Of a stretch of 64,000 nucleotides of DNA, positions 25,501 to 36,230 are shown piece by piece. Position 1 is the first letter of the stretch, and each line of letters starts with the position of its first letter. The stretch comes from Panopea generosa (Eukaryota; Mollusca; Bivalvia; Adapedonta; Hiatellidae). The position numbers were made by a program, and so were the translations under genes. The stretch covers positions 7,022,624-7,086,623 of the forward strand of contig CM055896.1 in assembly GCA_029582155.1 (NCBI GenBank), written 5' to 3'. The notes under the pieces were generated by a model. That model was not told where the DNA came from. It was given only the letters and a program-made list of their open reading frames with translations, and ran no database searches.

Positions 25501-25968
25501 GGCATAGTGCCACCATTGCAAAAAGGAAGTGCTTCCGTGGGGTAGTCGCATAATGGCGGTTGTAAATAATCCTCAATTCTTCTTCTTTAAAAATGCATTT
25601 TCCTATTTTTAATGCTCATTTTTTTATTTGAATGGCATTATTGATGTATTTTGAACATTTTGATAGCATTGTCATGTTTGAATTGTGAATTTAGAAAAAA
25701 AAATGATGCTTGGAAATTGGGGTATGAATTCATGATTTCGGAAGTCTACTTTCACTTTGTCACCAGTGTACACACTGAGCAGAAAAAAAATCTCTTATAT
25801 GACACATGACCCCTACTTTTCTCATCATATTTTGATAGTGCAGAGGTTGACAAACAGTAAAATGTAGGTTTCACTTCTTTCATTTGGGACCCTCTATGAA
25901 TGACAAGCCTTCAAACTTTTATTATTTACTATAGAATAAAGAACAAAAATCAATGGTGGGGTTACACC
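25501..25968 (+). repeat. Right 468-bp terminal copy
   Basis: Nearly identical partner of 24480-24947 at an exact offset of 1021 bp. A diverged relative lies at 42825-43100. Confidence 0.9.
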
Positions 25969-26350
25969 TATAAGTCTAAGATCATTGTGAGCCATGTGTA
26001 GTCTAAAACCATTGAGTAGAAGGCTTGGTTATGAGGCTAAGGCTATCGCTTTGTCCATTTCTAATTGTAAGGTAATTAGTCAATCAAATGTAATTTGTGG
26101 CCATATCAGGACCTTTTCAAAGTCAGACTTAATCTGATCGAACTTATCAGAATTGATTAAACATATTTCAATACTGCAGAGTGATCATGCGAATAAACTG
26201 CTGCTTTTTTAAAAATCAAACCATTTTGAAATGACAAAATAAACATTAATTTTTGTTTACACATCCAAATATATATCATAATTAGCTGACACGATACTCT
26301 AATTTCTCTATTTTTGTATATTATCAATAAAATGATATTGAAAGGTATGC

Positions 26351-26356
26351 TTTATT
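26351..26356 (-). promoter_or_regulatory. Polyadenylation signal of the coiled-coil gene
   Basis: AATAAA on the minus strand, 23 bases beyond the stop codon at 26382-26380. This supports the last exon ending there rather than splicing onward at the GTAAGA just before the stop. Confidence 0.6.
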
Positions 26357-26379
26357 TAATTATTTGAGTGACAGCTTTT

Positions 26380-26529
26380 TTATATTGTAATTTGAATTCT
26401 TACTTTGAGCATGTCCATCTGTTTCCTTGCCATGGTAGATAGTTTCTCAGGTTTTCTGCCAAATGCTGATTGTATAATTTTGAACGAATCACCCTGTAAC
26501 AAAGCTTCTTGGAAAGCATTCCTCACTTC
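26380..26529 (-). CDS. Coiled-coil gene, terminal exon
   Basis: The acceptor TTTTTTGTATCAG precedes 26529. Fifty codons in phase 0 end at TAA 26382-26380 and include KIIQSAFGRKPEKLSTMA. A GTAAGA near the end could instead be a donor, but a polyadenylation signal close behind the stop favours this end. Confidence 0.62.
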   Translation of the reverse strand, partial: EVRNAFQEALLQGDSFKIIQSAFGRKPEKLSTMARKQMDMLKVRIQITI

Positions 26530-27080
26530 CTGATACAAAAAAACAAAACAACGTACAATTCAAAAGTTTAGTGAAAATATTAAGTAACAGAAACAAAAGC
26601 CAATGGGAGAACAATACTAGAAATATACATTTTATAATTTCATTATATAAATAAGGTTGTATTTATTGACATATTTATGATATGTAAATTGGCGGAGATG
26701 GGGTGTTGGGGGTGGGGGGGTTTGTGGTCGGGGGTATTAATAGCATCTTACAAATTGATGAATGCCATGTAATACATCAGATAGGATTTGACCAGGAAGT
26801 TTTGAAGATGGTACAATTAGTATGTTGTAAACAATAGTCATGCATATTTATTTTCTTGTTTAGTTTAAACACTAGTTTATTGACAATATACATGGTAGCC
26901 ATACATTCAATAAACACATTAAGTAACATTTGAAAAAGATTCAGAAGAAGTATGTATCTGTTTTCTAATAATGTAAGATACTATCATAATACAAAGTAAT
27001 GGTAGGATGGTAACAACATGGTTTAGAAACATTCCTGTTTACATTATATCATACAGAGAGAGAGAGAGAGAGAGAGAGAG

Positions 27081-27136
<56 letters not shown>

Positions 27137-30100
27137 GTATGAAGTATGAAGGTATGATGGTTTGTTTTGACGATATTAATATAAAAATTATATGTTGTCC
27201 AATTGTAGCATTGTACAATACTAAGTTAAAGTTTCGTATTGGAAATACATTCATGTACGGATCTATATCCAAGTTCATATATGAGCATTGGAAGAGGTCG
27301 GTCACCAAACAACATTTTATCAATGATACGTTATAATAGTGTTGGATAGCGGCTATCATGTTGTTTCTTTGAAGAGTTTGCAGCGGACATTGTAAAAGAT
27401 AGTTTTGTGTATCCAATACTTGCGCATGCACATAAATTACTATTTTAAATACAAGTGCTGCTTGCAGTTGCTGCACTGTGTCATAAGACATGTCGAAGGT
27501 GGAAAACATCAGAATGAATCTGAGTAGAACCAATGTCCTTCCGCAAGAAACAACAAAGTCTTTCACATAAACATTATGAACACACGACCTCAGCGGTAAG
27601 AGGCAAGACAAATGTTTGTTTCTCCTGTTAACTTACTGGTTGTCATATAAAAACTAAAACTATCACGACACATGGATTTTTAGATATATTTTCGAAGACT
27701 CACGCACCGGGATCGTTTTATTATGTATATTGTTTAATGATAAAAATGTAGTAGTTCAAGTCAATCAACTATATATATGTCAATCATATTGTATAAAATG
27801 AAACAGAGTATAAGCAAGTGGCAGAAAAAAGAGGTACCTGAAGTGCTTTGATGCAACCATTGGTGATGTCAATAGCAGACTGCAGATATGCTGTGGTGTC
27901 GTGTAACACACGAGATGCTTCCTTAAGTTCAGCTGTGGTGTTTTGTAGAAAAGACATCTCAGTCAATAAAATATTATTATACTGAAATTGCATGATACGA
28001 AATAGGTGTGAATTTGTAATGTAGTGCATTCAGAGCGAGTGTTGAGTGTGTTTTCTTTTTGTCAATTGTAAACAGGCATTATAGGGTCTAATATCATAAA
28101 ATGCTTGACTCTGTGAATCAAACTCGAAACTTAAATTTTTCCAAACCCTGTGAACATTGAAATATTTGTATTAAACGGGGGTTTATTTATGTTAAAAGAA
28201 AATATAGTAAATTGCTTAGTGTTTAAATAATATTTTTTACAGATTTGAAATTTTTGATATTTGGAGTCGAACTCCGAATCTCAAACTCAAAGTATAAATG
28301 AATACAGGTCCAGTTGGTTTTCAGTACATCATACATTCAAAGAATAAGAGTGTAACTATAATGTAACTTAAGGGCGTGTCGAATTTAAAATTATAAAACA
28401 AAATACAGTTAACATTCATCAAGCAAAAAAATAAATTTAAAAAAATGCTCAACAACTATAGAACATAAAATGGGTATTACCATTTTTTGAAACATAAGAT
28501 ATCGTTACATATTACGCGTATTAAGGATTAGAAGGCCAATTTTATGTTTTTATTGGGCGATGAAAAACATTAGGCCAGTTTAATGTTCGTGAACCCTGAA
28601 TGGCTTCTCGGCAATATTAAACAGGCCTAATGATTTTCATCACTAGATGAAAACTCAAAATTCGGCTTTTAATCCTTATATTTACATTATATTTTCCAAC
28701 TATTTTAAATAAAACTATTACGCTATCTTTTGCCGTTTTGATATTTAAAAAGCAATTTATACGCATTAACCCGCATTTGTAGGGCAACTTACAGCAAACG
28801 TCACATGACGTCTCACCTGCAAAACAACATTGTGCAACCAATGAAATGCAAACTGGTATTTTTAGCTCTGCCCAGCTGGAAATATTTGCATTGGTAAATG
28901 AAATGCACTTAATCTTTATAGATCATTTAGCCGAGTGCAGTAAAAATGTGAATATTCGTAAATGAAATCATTTTATATTAAATTACATCATGATTTGTTG
29001 TTAAATAAAGTCATATCAATTATGCAGGTTGTCTTTTATGTTCTTAATTTTAAACTACCAGATGCGGTATTGCATTTGAGTTGTGTAAGTTTTATCTTAA
29101 GTCGAAAGGAGGACATAGCTCCTGATTGTTTAATGAATTAATATCAAACTTGACCTGTGTTTTACAATTAAACATCTTCACGCCGTATATTAATTAAAAA
29201 CATAAACAATTTCAAAGTATATTGATTTAAAACCATTATTAAATGAAGCCAAAAAGTGGCAATAAGTCCGATAACATTGACAATCGTCCATAAAAATCTA
29301 ATTATACAGCTACGCACCAAATATCATTTAAACACGTAGACCCTTTCAAAAGCTTTTGATTTGAAAACAGTTTGATATCGGACTAATGAACGGACGGACG
29401 GACAACAATAACACGTAAAACCCCTAAAATCGAAAGGTTTGGACTCCAATTAATTGATTTATAAATAAAAACTTCTGGATTCATGGAAATGTCATATCAC
29501 ATTTATTTATTGAAATGTGTATTTTGAAATAGATTAATACTAATAGCAGTCGGAATTCACAGTAGTTTAAGTAATACATGTGATGTGTTCCAATTATCAA
29601 ATACCTGTAATGTTTTCCAGTGAAGTTACTTCTCTCTCAGCTCGCTTTTTCTTTTTATTCAGTTTTCTCTGTTTTTCACGACACTTGTCTGCTTCTTCGC
29701 GTTTATCTGTTGCAGTTTGTCTCAGTTTTCTTGCACATCTCGTACAATCTTCTGCATTTTGGAAACCGATGCCCGCAAATATACCCGTTATACCTGCTAC
29801 TACCAAACTGGCACCACCTTAGAAAAGATATGATAAAAATGTGTCTCTTGCAGAAAACGTAGCTTTCAAAGGATACATCCACCACACTATGATTAATAGC
29901 ATCAATATATAGAATAAGTATAACACGTACAATACATACATACAGTAGATGTGACAATAGTGTCCATCGGTTTGGTCACTTCAATCCGGGATGATATGTC
30001 AATATAGTTTAGTTATGGGAGTTTTATCATATCATTATGTGTTATTCGCCGTAGGAAAGCGGGGTAAGATTAACTTTTGCTTTATCACCAGGGAAGGTTA

Positions 30101-32576
30101 TCAGGCAGCAACACACAAATTGATGATGTCATTGGTTTTGCGTTGTGTTAAATAGGCGTTTAAACACATGTTACAGTTGATAAAGTGTTAATAATGTCAG
30201 TAAATATAAATGATAATTATATGAGTCGTACAGCTTCCATAAAAAGCTACATTTATTTTGTTTTAATTTTATCAATCGAATTTGGAACTATATTCATGCG
30301 CATTTTCCGCAGATGTACACACATGAGTTTGTTTGCTGGACTAAAATCAGTAGTCGGTGTTTAAATAAAAACAGATCAAACACGCAAATAAAGACATGAT
30401 AAAAGAATATTATTTTAGTCTGATAGTCTAAAATGTAACAGTTTTAAAACAACAAGTTAGCACTTGCTACAGCTTGTGTCTGTTTTTCTCTCTACCTCAC
30501 CCAATAAAGTTTACATTATCAGGCACTAACATGGTATTCTCTATTTATTTGGATCCAATGAAACTGCGGGAGCAACACAAAGTCAAATAACACAATTTTG
30601 AGGAGTCAGGGCTCTTATAGTATTTCCGATTGGACCAGGTCGATATCTTATTTGAAATATTACGGTTATATAACTACTGCGTGATTTTGATAAAGAATCA
30701 ATGAAAAATCTTTTTTCCAAATCGGATAATTAATGTTTGAGACATTTAATGGTCACAATTCCAACAAAAATGATCAGATTTGGCATCATAAAACACTTGT
30801 CCAGCACAGCATATACTGCAATGAAATTGAAACTGATGGATGTATGTGCAACTTTTTAAAGATATTTTTAAATGATACATTGTAGAGTCACTGCACTGTC
30901 TTTAAAAATATAAGGTGATCAATCAAGTTTTTGTGCATTTTATATGTCGATATATTCCTGCTTAGGAATAAAACGTGAAAAACTTTTTCTATGTGGACTT
31001 TTTTTTATCGTGGACATCATGACCTCATTTAATATAAAACAATAAATAAAATTCAGCTGTGTAGTGAGACCGTAAGCTACTTGTAATTACCACGTGATTT
31101 CATGTGAGATATAAAACCTTTTTAGAATTACTGACTACATGTGTTTTACCCAGTCGTGATTTCATGTGAGATATAAAACCTTTTTAGAATTACTGACTAC
31201 ATGTGTTTTACCCAGTCGTTAAATTAAAGATAAAATCAAATCATCTACCAGTTTAATTCGTCTAAAAATATAAGACATGTGTTATTTAAAAAAACAATAA
31301 AGTAACACAGTGTTTTACCTGAAAATGGGGCAAGAATGACTCCAGTACACAAGCCTGCAAGAGTTCCAAATAATCCTTGTTTCTTTTTTTCTTCTGCAGC
31401 TCTTTCCAGCTCTCTTGTGCGATCTTCCAGTTCTTCTGCGCCTTTAACTAATGTATCTATATCTTGTTCATATTTATCGATTGTTTCTTCCAAGTGTTCA
31501 ATATCATAACGCACGTTTTTCAAACAATCCTTTTCTAGTAGAATTTGATTTTTGTGGCATTTTTTTCTGCTCCGGCAGTCCTCAATGCTTCTATGTATAT
31601 GTGTTTGCATTTTAGATATAGTATCACTAATTTCATTAAAGAGAAAACTTGCAATTTGCAGTTCAGACTGCATGTTTTCAATATCAACATCACAAGGAGA
31701 TTTGGCCGTCATAAGTAACACTTTTTGTGTCATTATTTCTGTACCATTATGTTTTATAACCTTCGATAAATCTTTCGCAATATGCCTACCCTCTCTTACC
31801 AACGCTGTCAGATCTTCTTTCACATCAACGTCCAATGAAAGCTTTCTTAATCGTGCTTGAAGTGAGACAGTAACGGGAAATAAGTTCTGTAATTGAAAAT
31901 ACCTTTATTATGCGAGGGGTATAAATCAAAATATCAGGTTAGGTTGATTATGTACTCGCTCACAATTTCAACCATCCACAAATATAAATTCTGGTTTTCT
32001 AGGACAAACACATCTCAACAAAGCCTTGCCGTTACAAGTATGCATTGTTTAATTTGTATTTAATTCATGCATGATTGTACATAAAAACTTAACAAACCTA
32101 TTACATTAAAATGGAATAAAGACATAAATTACATCACACCATTACAGTAATAGAGGATATTCATCAAACAAACAATAACATACTCAAAAAGGAAGTTACA
32201 CGTTTGAACGACATATCAAAGGTACTGTCCAAATTGTCTACGAATGTAGGACATGTAAAATATATGTGAAAATTTAAAGTCACAAATCCTTCTTTTGTTT
32301 TTTTCCGATATTTGGATCATTAGTGTGATTCGTTACTACAATTTTATAAATACTGGAAGAAAAAAAAACATGAAAAATGGTAGATCTACATTCAAATCCC
32401 CACATATATTATTCATAGCCAGCAGTGTTAGTCTCGAATGTCATTGAATCGGTAGCAAATTATTGGTGCGATATTTTATAACTGCATATAACATTTAGTT
32501 AAAGATTATTTTTCAAATAATGATTAATTAATATTCTTCTTATAAATGATAAATAAAGCATACTCACCAACGCCAT
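26380..32576 (-). CDS. Uncharacterised coiled-coil protein with central hydrophobic hairpin
   Basis: Minus-strand exons: 32576-32568 (ATG GCG TTG), 31886-31319, 29817-29605, 27981-27838 and 26529-26380, about 360 residues plus any missing exon. Order: N-terminal helical part, long charged coiled coil (rich in E/K/D, about 75-165), a glycine-rich hydrophobic segment split by an intron (GLFGTLAGLCTGVILAPFSG, then GASLVVAGITGIFAGIGF), a second basic coiled coil (KREEADKCREKQRKLNKKKK) and two C-terminal helices. No N-terminal signal peptide is evident. This helix-hairpin-helix layout is seen in membrane-inserting helical proteins such as apolipoprotein L or ClyA/Hbl-type pore formers. That comparison is architectural only, and function is unknown. 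Phases agree except between 29605 (phase 1) and 27981 (phase 0), so a short exon is probably missing. Confidence 0.7.
27055..27136. repeat. (GA)n microsatellite
   Basis: About 40 GA units with two small interruptions, in an intron of the coiled-coil gene. The Arg-Glu and Leu-Ser open frames over it are artefacts. Confidence 0.97.
27838..27981 (-). CDS. Coiled-coil gene, C-terminal helix exon
   Basis: 144 nt. The acceptor GCAATTTCAG precedes 27981 and the donor CTTCAG|GTACCT follows 27838, in phase 0 at both ends. It encodes a helical segment with ELKEASRVLHDTTAYLQSAI. Only phase 0 keeps this exon open, which conflicts with the phase 1 end of the exon above. Confidence 0.68.
28030..29604 (-). 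other. Intron of the coiled-coil gene, possible hidden exon
   Basis: A 24-nt segment near 28816-28793 has excellent splice sites (TTGTTTTGCAG and GCT|GTAAGT). Its length is a multiple of three, so it does not repair the phase mismatch between the flanking exons. No other exon candidate was found. Confidence 0.35.
29605..29817 (-). CDS. Coiled-coil gene, hairpin second half and second coiled coil
   Basis: 213 nt. The acceptor TCTTTTCTAAG precedes 29817 and the donor ACAG|GTATTT follows 29605. The entry phase 1 completes a glycine codon so that the hairpin continues as GASLVVAGITGIFAGIGF. A CxxC (CTRC) and a strongly basic helix follow. It leaves in phase 1. Confidence 0.8.
31093..31216. repeat. 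Tandem duplication, 2 x 62 bp
   Basis: Two identical 62-bp units (31093-31154, 31155-31216) containing GATTTCATGTGAGATATAAA lie in the intron just downstream of the main exon of the coiled-coil gene. Confidence 0.93.
31319..31886 (-). CDS. Coiled-coil gene, main exon
   Basis: 568 nt. The acceptor TTTTCAATTACAG precedes 31886 and the donor TCAG|GTAAAA follows 31319. It enters in phase 0 and leaves in phase 1. It encodes the N-terminal helices, the long coiled coil and the first half of the hydrophobic hairpin (GLFGTLAGLCTGVILAPFS). Confidence 0.82.
32568..32576 (-). CDS. Coiled-coil gene, first coding exon (9 coding bases)
   Basis: A consensus acceptor (TATTTTTGCAG) and donor (TTG|GTGAGT) enclose an 18-nt mini-exon holding the start codon and two more codons. 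It leaves in phase 0, matching the next exon, which has no ATG near its own start. Confidence 0.6.
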
Positions 32577-32840
32577 TTTGTGGACCTGCAAAAATACAAT
32601 TATGAATAAAATAATTTGCACTGTTTTTTTTATCTCTTACCGGCCCCGGGTAAGATAATTTTTATTTTTACTGAGGCTAGATATTTTTCTTGTACATCGG
32701 ATAAAGATGTCGGCATTTTACCGGGGTAAGATTATAAGAATCTTACATGGTTTGAGGTTCGGATAGAAAAGTCCGTCCATTGCCATTACTGTTTTGGCCG
32801 GAACGAAGCTCTGCCGAATTCTCGTGAAAATAGTTATCTC

Positions 32841-32897
32841 AAGGAACGGATTTTTTTATCCGAACCTTTTCGGTTCAGATAAAAAATTCCGTTCCTT
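32841..32897. repeat. Perfect-looking hairpin, GGAACGGA..TCCGTTCC
   Basis: Arms AAGGAACGGATTTTTTTATC and GATAAAAAATTCCGTTCCTT are separated by a short CGAACCTTTTCGGTT palindrome. It is probably part of a MITE, as related words lie at 32756-32790. Confidence 0.8.
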
Positions 32898-33059
32898 GGA
32901 ATGAATGAGCCATGAATGATTCTTTTTCTTGCATACAAAACATATTGAATAGTTATATTAACATAATTTATCATTATATATTTTTACAACGGTCGCCTTT
33001 TAGACGTTAAATTAAATGGTTACGTCATATATTTTATTCGTTACGTTATAAATGAATCT

Positions 33060-33195
33060 AACGTCATAGCGCGAGAATTTTATCTCGGCCCTAAGGTGAG
33101 ATAGACCATCCTGATAAAATGCAGATATCCTTATCCAGTGTGCATGAAATTTTATCTCGCTCTAATACCGAGATAAAATTCTTGCGCTGTGATGT
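33060..33195. mobile_element. MITE-like inverted repeat, GAGATAAAATTCTCGCGC type
   Basis: The left arm ACGTCATAGCGCGAGAATTT plus TATCTCGG pairs with the right arm CCGAGATAAAATTCTTGCGC plus TGTGATGTT. About 30-bp inverted ends enclose about 70 bp of AT-rich interior. Confidence 0.8.
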
Positions 33196-33354
33196 TGGAG
33201 CCATACATAATGTCACGTCTAAAATAAATAAAAGGGAACTAACTATATAGTTTGACATCTTAAAAGCTTTCCTGGTAAACTTATGATGCTAAATATTAAT
33301 GATAAATATTTTAATGAGTTTTTATGCAAGAAAAGAATGCATGGCTATGTTACA

Positions 33355-34475
33355 GAACAATAGTGAACTATTATATTATTGAAATCTAGAATAGAACTGA
33401 GTCAGTAGATATATATGACAGTAATGAATTATAGAATAGCAATGGATTCTGCCAGTAGTGAAATCGTGAAAGAATTGAGTATATATGACAGTATTGACAT
33501 ATAAAATAACAATTAAATGTGACAGTAGTGAAATCTCGAAATAGAACTGTGAATATATGACAGTAGTGAAATCTCGAACTTTCGAATTTGAAATCTATGT
33601 TAAAATTCAGTATATATGACAGTAGTTATTTATAGAATAAAAACGAAATATGACAGAAGTGAAATATAAAAAAGAACTGAGAATATATATTACAGTAATA
33701 AAATCTTAAAATGTAGAATAGAATTGAGTATATATGACACTAATTTACTATAGAATAACAATGGACTATACCACTAATAACATTGCAAAAAGAACTGATA
33801 TGTGACAGTACTGATCTATAGAATAACAATGAAATATAAGATAAGTGAAATCTAGAATAACATTGATTGATTGACTGATTGATTGATTGATGTATTGATT
33901 GATTGAAAATTAAGCGTCATTTTATTCCATCGAGAGCTAACAGACGATCAATTAACCTAACCAATACTGTTTCCTGGGATCCTGAAAGTTTAACCAGTAC
34001 TTGAGCACACCCATCTCAGCAAGTAACTGATAACTTTCCCACTTTAATCAGCGATGAGAGAAGAATGATTACATGACACAATGTCGTATACCAATCATCA
34101 CGGAGACTGTTGTCGGGCGGGGATGCGAACTCAAGACCCCTGGATTGATAGTCAGACGCGTAACCGACTGAGCTTAATGGAACGGGCAGAATAGAATTGA
34201 GTTTATATAGTAGTGAACTGTAGAATAACAATGAAATATGACATTAGTGAAATCTAGAATGGAATTGAGTATATATGTCAGGAATGGGATATAGAACAAT
34301 AATGAAATGTGACATTAGATCTAGTGAAACCTATAATAACAATGGAAATAACAACAGTGAAATCTACAATAAAATTGAGAAAACTATTTTTTATATATGA
34401 CAGTAGTGAAATCTAAAATAACAATGAAGTAGAACAGAATTGAGTATATATGACAGCAAATTGTGAAATATATAC
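33355..34475. repeat. Degenerate minisatellite split by a SINE
   Basis: Words GAGTATATATGACAGTAGTG, AACTATAGAATAACAATG and GAAATCTAGAATAGAA alternate through 33355-33857 and again through 34185-34475. The stretch between is a family-5 SINE. The units run near 55-60 bp. Confidence 0.8.
33858..34180 (-). mobile_element. tRNA-derived SINE, family 5, full length
   Basis: On the minus strand: head AGCTCAGTCGGTTACGCGTC, box B GAGTTCGCATCC, body CAGTTACTTGCTGAGATGGG and AGGTTAATTGATCGTCTGTT, ending in ATCAATCAATCA tandem tail. It is about 300 bp and inserted inside a minisatellite. Confidence 0.88.
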
Positions 34476-34742
34476 ATGAAATTACTTAAGTGTTGCATGA
34501 CATAAACTAAACACTGCAATGGTATCATTCACATTAGGAGGCTTGTGAAGTCCGACTTGCAGTAATTTTAGTATTTTCATACAATTTGTGTTAAAACTTA
34601 AATGAATAAATTAAATACCACGTCCTACAGCATATATATTAACTATGCATGTCTTTAGATTGTAAATCCAATATGCAGCGTGTAAGATTCTTAGTCATGT
34701 TGCTGTGTGCATCGTAAGTTAAAAGTAAAGGCATATTATATA

Positions 34743-35706
34743 ACAAGAGGCCGCTCTACTGACTCATACAAAACTATAGTTGGTCATCATCACTACATAA
34801 ACATTTTGAAAATCTGATAAGCCGTTTATGAGAAGATTTTTTAAGTTTTTGACTATTTTTAGTAACTGTGGCCATCTTGAATTTTAGATAGAAAAAATCT
34901 CCTATGCAATAGAAACATCCGTATGAAGTTTCAGTTTATTGGCCTAGTGGTTTCAGAATAAATTTAAAAAAAAGAGAATTTTCTGTTTTCCAATAGTATC
35001 CCTATGTAAAATTCTAAGTCCCATTACAGGTCCCCTATAAATTTTTGCTCCTAAATTCTTATCTGCAATCAATTTCCATAGGGATAATTTATGTCAAATA
35101 TGTACAAATCTTGACATATCGGTTCTTAAGAAATCAATTTCAGTAATTCCCAATTTGTACCCTTTTGGGGCCCCTCCTGACCCCTTAAGATATAGGAACC
35201 CAGAATTTTCTGTTTTCCCATAGTATCCCTATGTAAATTCTAAGTCCCTTACAGGGCCCCTATAAATTTTAGCCCCTAAATTCTTATTTGCAATCAAACC
35301 CCTACACATAAGGATAATTTATGTCAAATATGAACAAATCTGACATACCTGTTCTTAAGAAAACGATTTTAGTAATTCTCAATTGTTACCCTTTTGAGGC
35401 CCCTCCTGACCCCTTTAGACAGTGGAACCCAGTCATTTTTACAAATCTGAACCTCTTTCACCAAACAATGCTTCTGTGAAGATATAGGCAAAATTATTTC
35501 CATTTAAAATCTTGAATTTCAGATCGAAAATAAAAATCTTCTGTATAGTCTCCTATGCAATATGCAACAGAAGCATCCATGTGAAGTTTCAGTTTAATTG
35601 GCCTAGTGGTTTCAGAGAAAGTGCTGCTAACAGACGACATACGACAGACGACGGACAACGCGCCATCGCATAAGCACTTCTGACCTTTGGCCAATAGAGC
35701 TAAAAA
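34743..35706. mobile_element. Dispersed mollusc-type repeat with internal 226-bp tandem duplication
   Basis: Begins AACAAGAGGCC and ends near GGCCAATAGAGCTAAAAA. It contains TGAAGTTTCAGTTTATTGGC, CCTAGTGGTTTCAGA and a run of GACAGACGAC words. From memory, such sequences are very common in bivalve genomes. The block 34976-35201 is repeated at 35202-35430 with about 90% identity. Non-coding. Confidence 0.65.
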
Positions 35707-36100
35707 CGTACAACCTACAGTTCTATAGTACTTCTAACTGTTCCGATTGTTTACATTACATATATAGCAGTAATATGTAGTATTGTGTGAATATCTAACT
35801 GTAAATTTCCAATTGCACATTTTTTGTATCCCTTTTAAACATCTTAAATAATACAAACGTACCATATGATCGTTATATCATCCAAAGGCAAATCTGGTCA
35901 TCGAGATACACACAATACATTGTGTAATCAAATAAATATGCACTATCCATATGTGGACTACATCTTGTGTAAACACTGGCTTTATTACTCAAATGTCATA
36001 ACAACCATGCCTCGTGTGATAGAAAAGATATTATCACAAACTTACAAAGTGTACTAGTCTATGTATCAACGTGTAAATGAATACAATGAACATTACTCAC

Positions 36101-36230
36101 CTATATTGTAGCGTATCAATGAATGTATATCGAGGCTGCGTAGTTTCTCTGCACGTAAACAATACACGGGAATTTCCAGATGTCATAGTTCAGATATCTC
36201 CGTCGTATGTTTAGTAGTTCGAAATGGAAA
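36101..36230 (-). other. Possible 5' untranslated exon of the coiled-coil gene
   Basis: On the minus strand a strong donor (ATATAG|GTGAGTAATG) lies at 36101/36100, with an AT-rich AAATATATTA about 150 bases further upstream. It would splice to the ATG mini-exon 3.5 kb away. This is inference only; the 5' boundary is a guess. Confidence 0.3.

Larger units (their letters stand above)
24480..25968. mobile_element. 1.49-kb element with 468-bp direct terminal copies and TATA target duplication
   Basis: Two 468-bp copies (24480-24947, 25501-25968) differ by about one base and flank a 553-bp unrelated interior. TATA brackets the whole element (24476-24479, 25969-25972), and the flanking minisatellite reads continuously if it is removed, so it entered as one piece. 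The ends are GGCATAGTGCC and GGGGTTACACC, not the TG..CA of LTRs. They form a weak inverted pair differing mostly by transitions. TATA also lies at both inner copy edges. There is no long open frame, so it is non-autonomous. It could be a miniature LTR-like element or a composite of two small DNA elements. Confidence 0.8.

Noticed and set aside
24480..25968. Interpretation as an ordinary LTR retrotransposon or retrovirus-like copy
   Set aside because: No TG..CA ends, no gag or pol coding, a 553-bp interior and a 4-base target duplication identical to the inner borders; only an LTR-like layout remains.
27039..27611. 190-codon minus-strand and 109-codon plus-strand open frames over the GA repeat
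   Set aside because: The frames are kept open by the GA/CT dinucleotide run (Ser-Leu or Arg-Glu repeats). There is no domain and no conserved splice context.
28793..28816. 24-nt mini-exon with strong splice sites in the coiled-coil gene intron
   Set aside because: Adds eight codons but leaves the phase conflict between the neighbouring exons unsolved; kept only as a note.
29580..29862. Plus-strand open frames opposite the coiled-coil exon
   Set aside because: Antisense shadows of the 29817-29605 exon, which has matching splice sites and phase on the minus strand.
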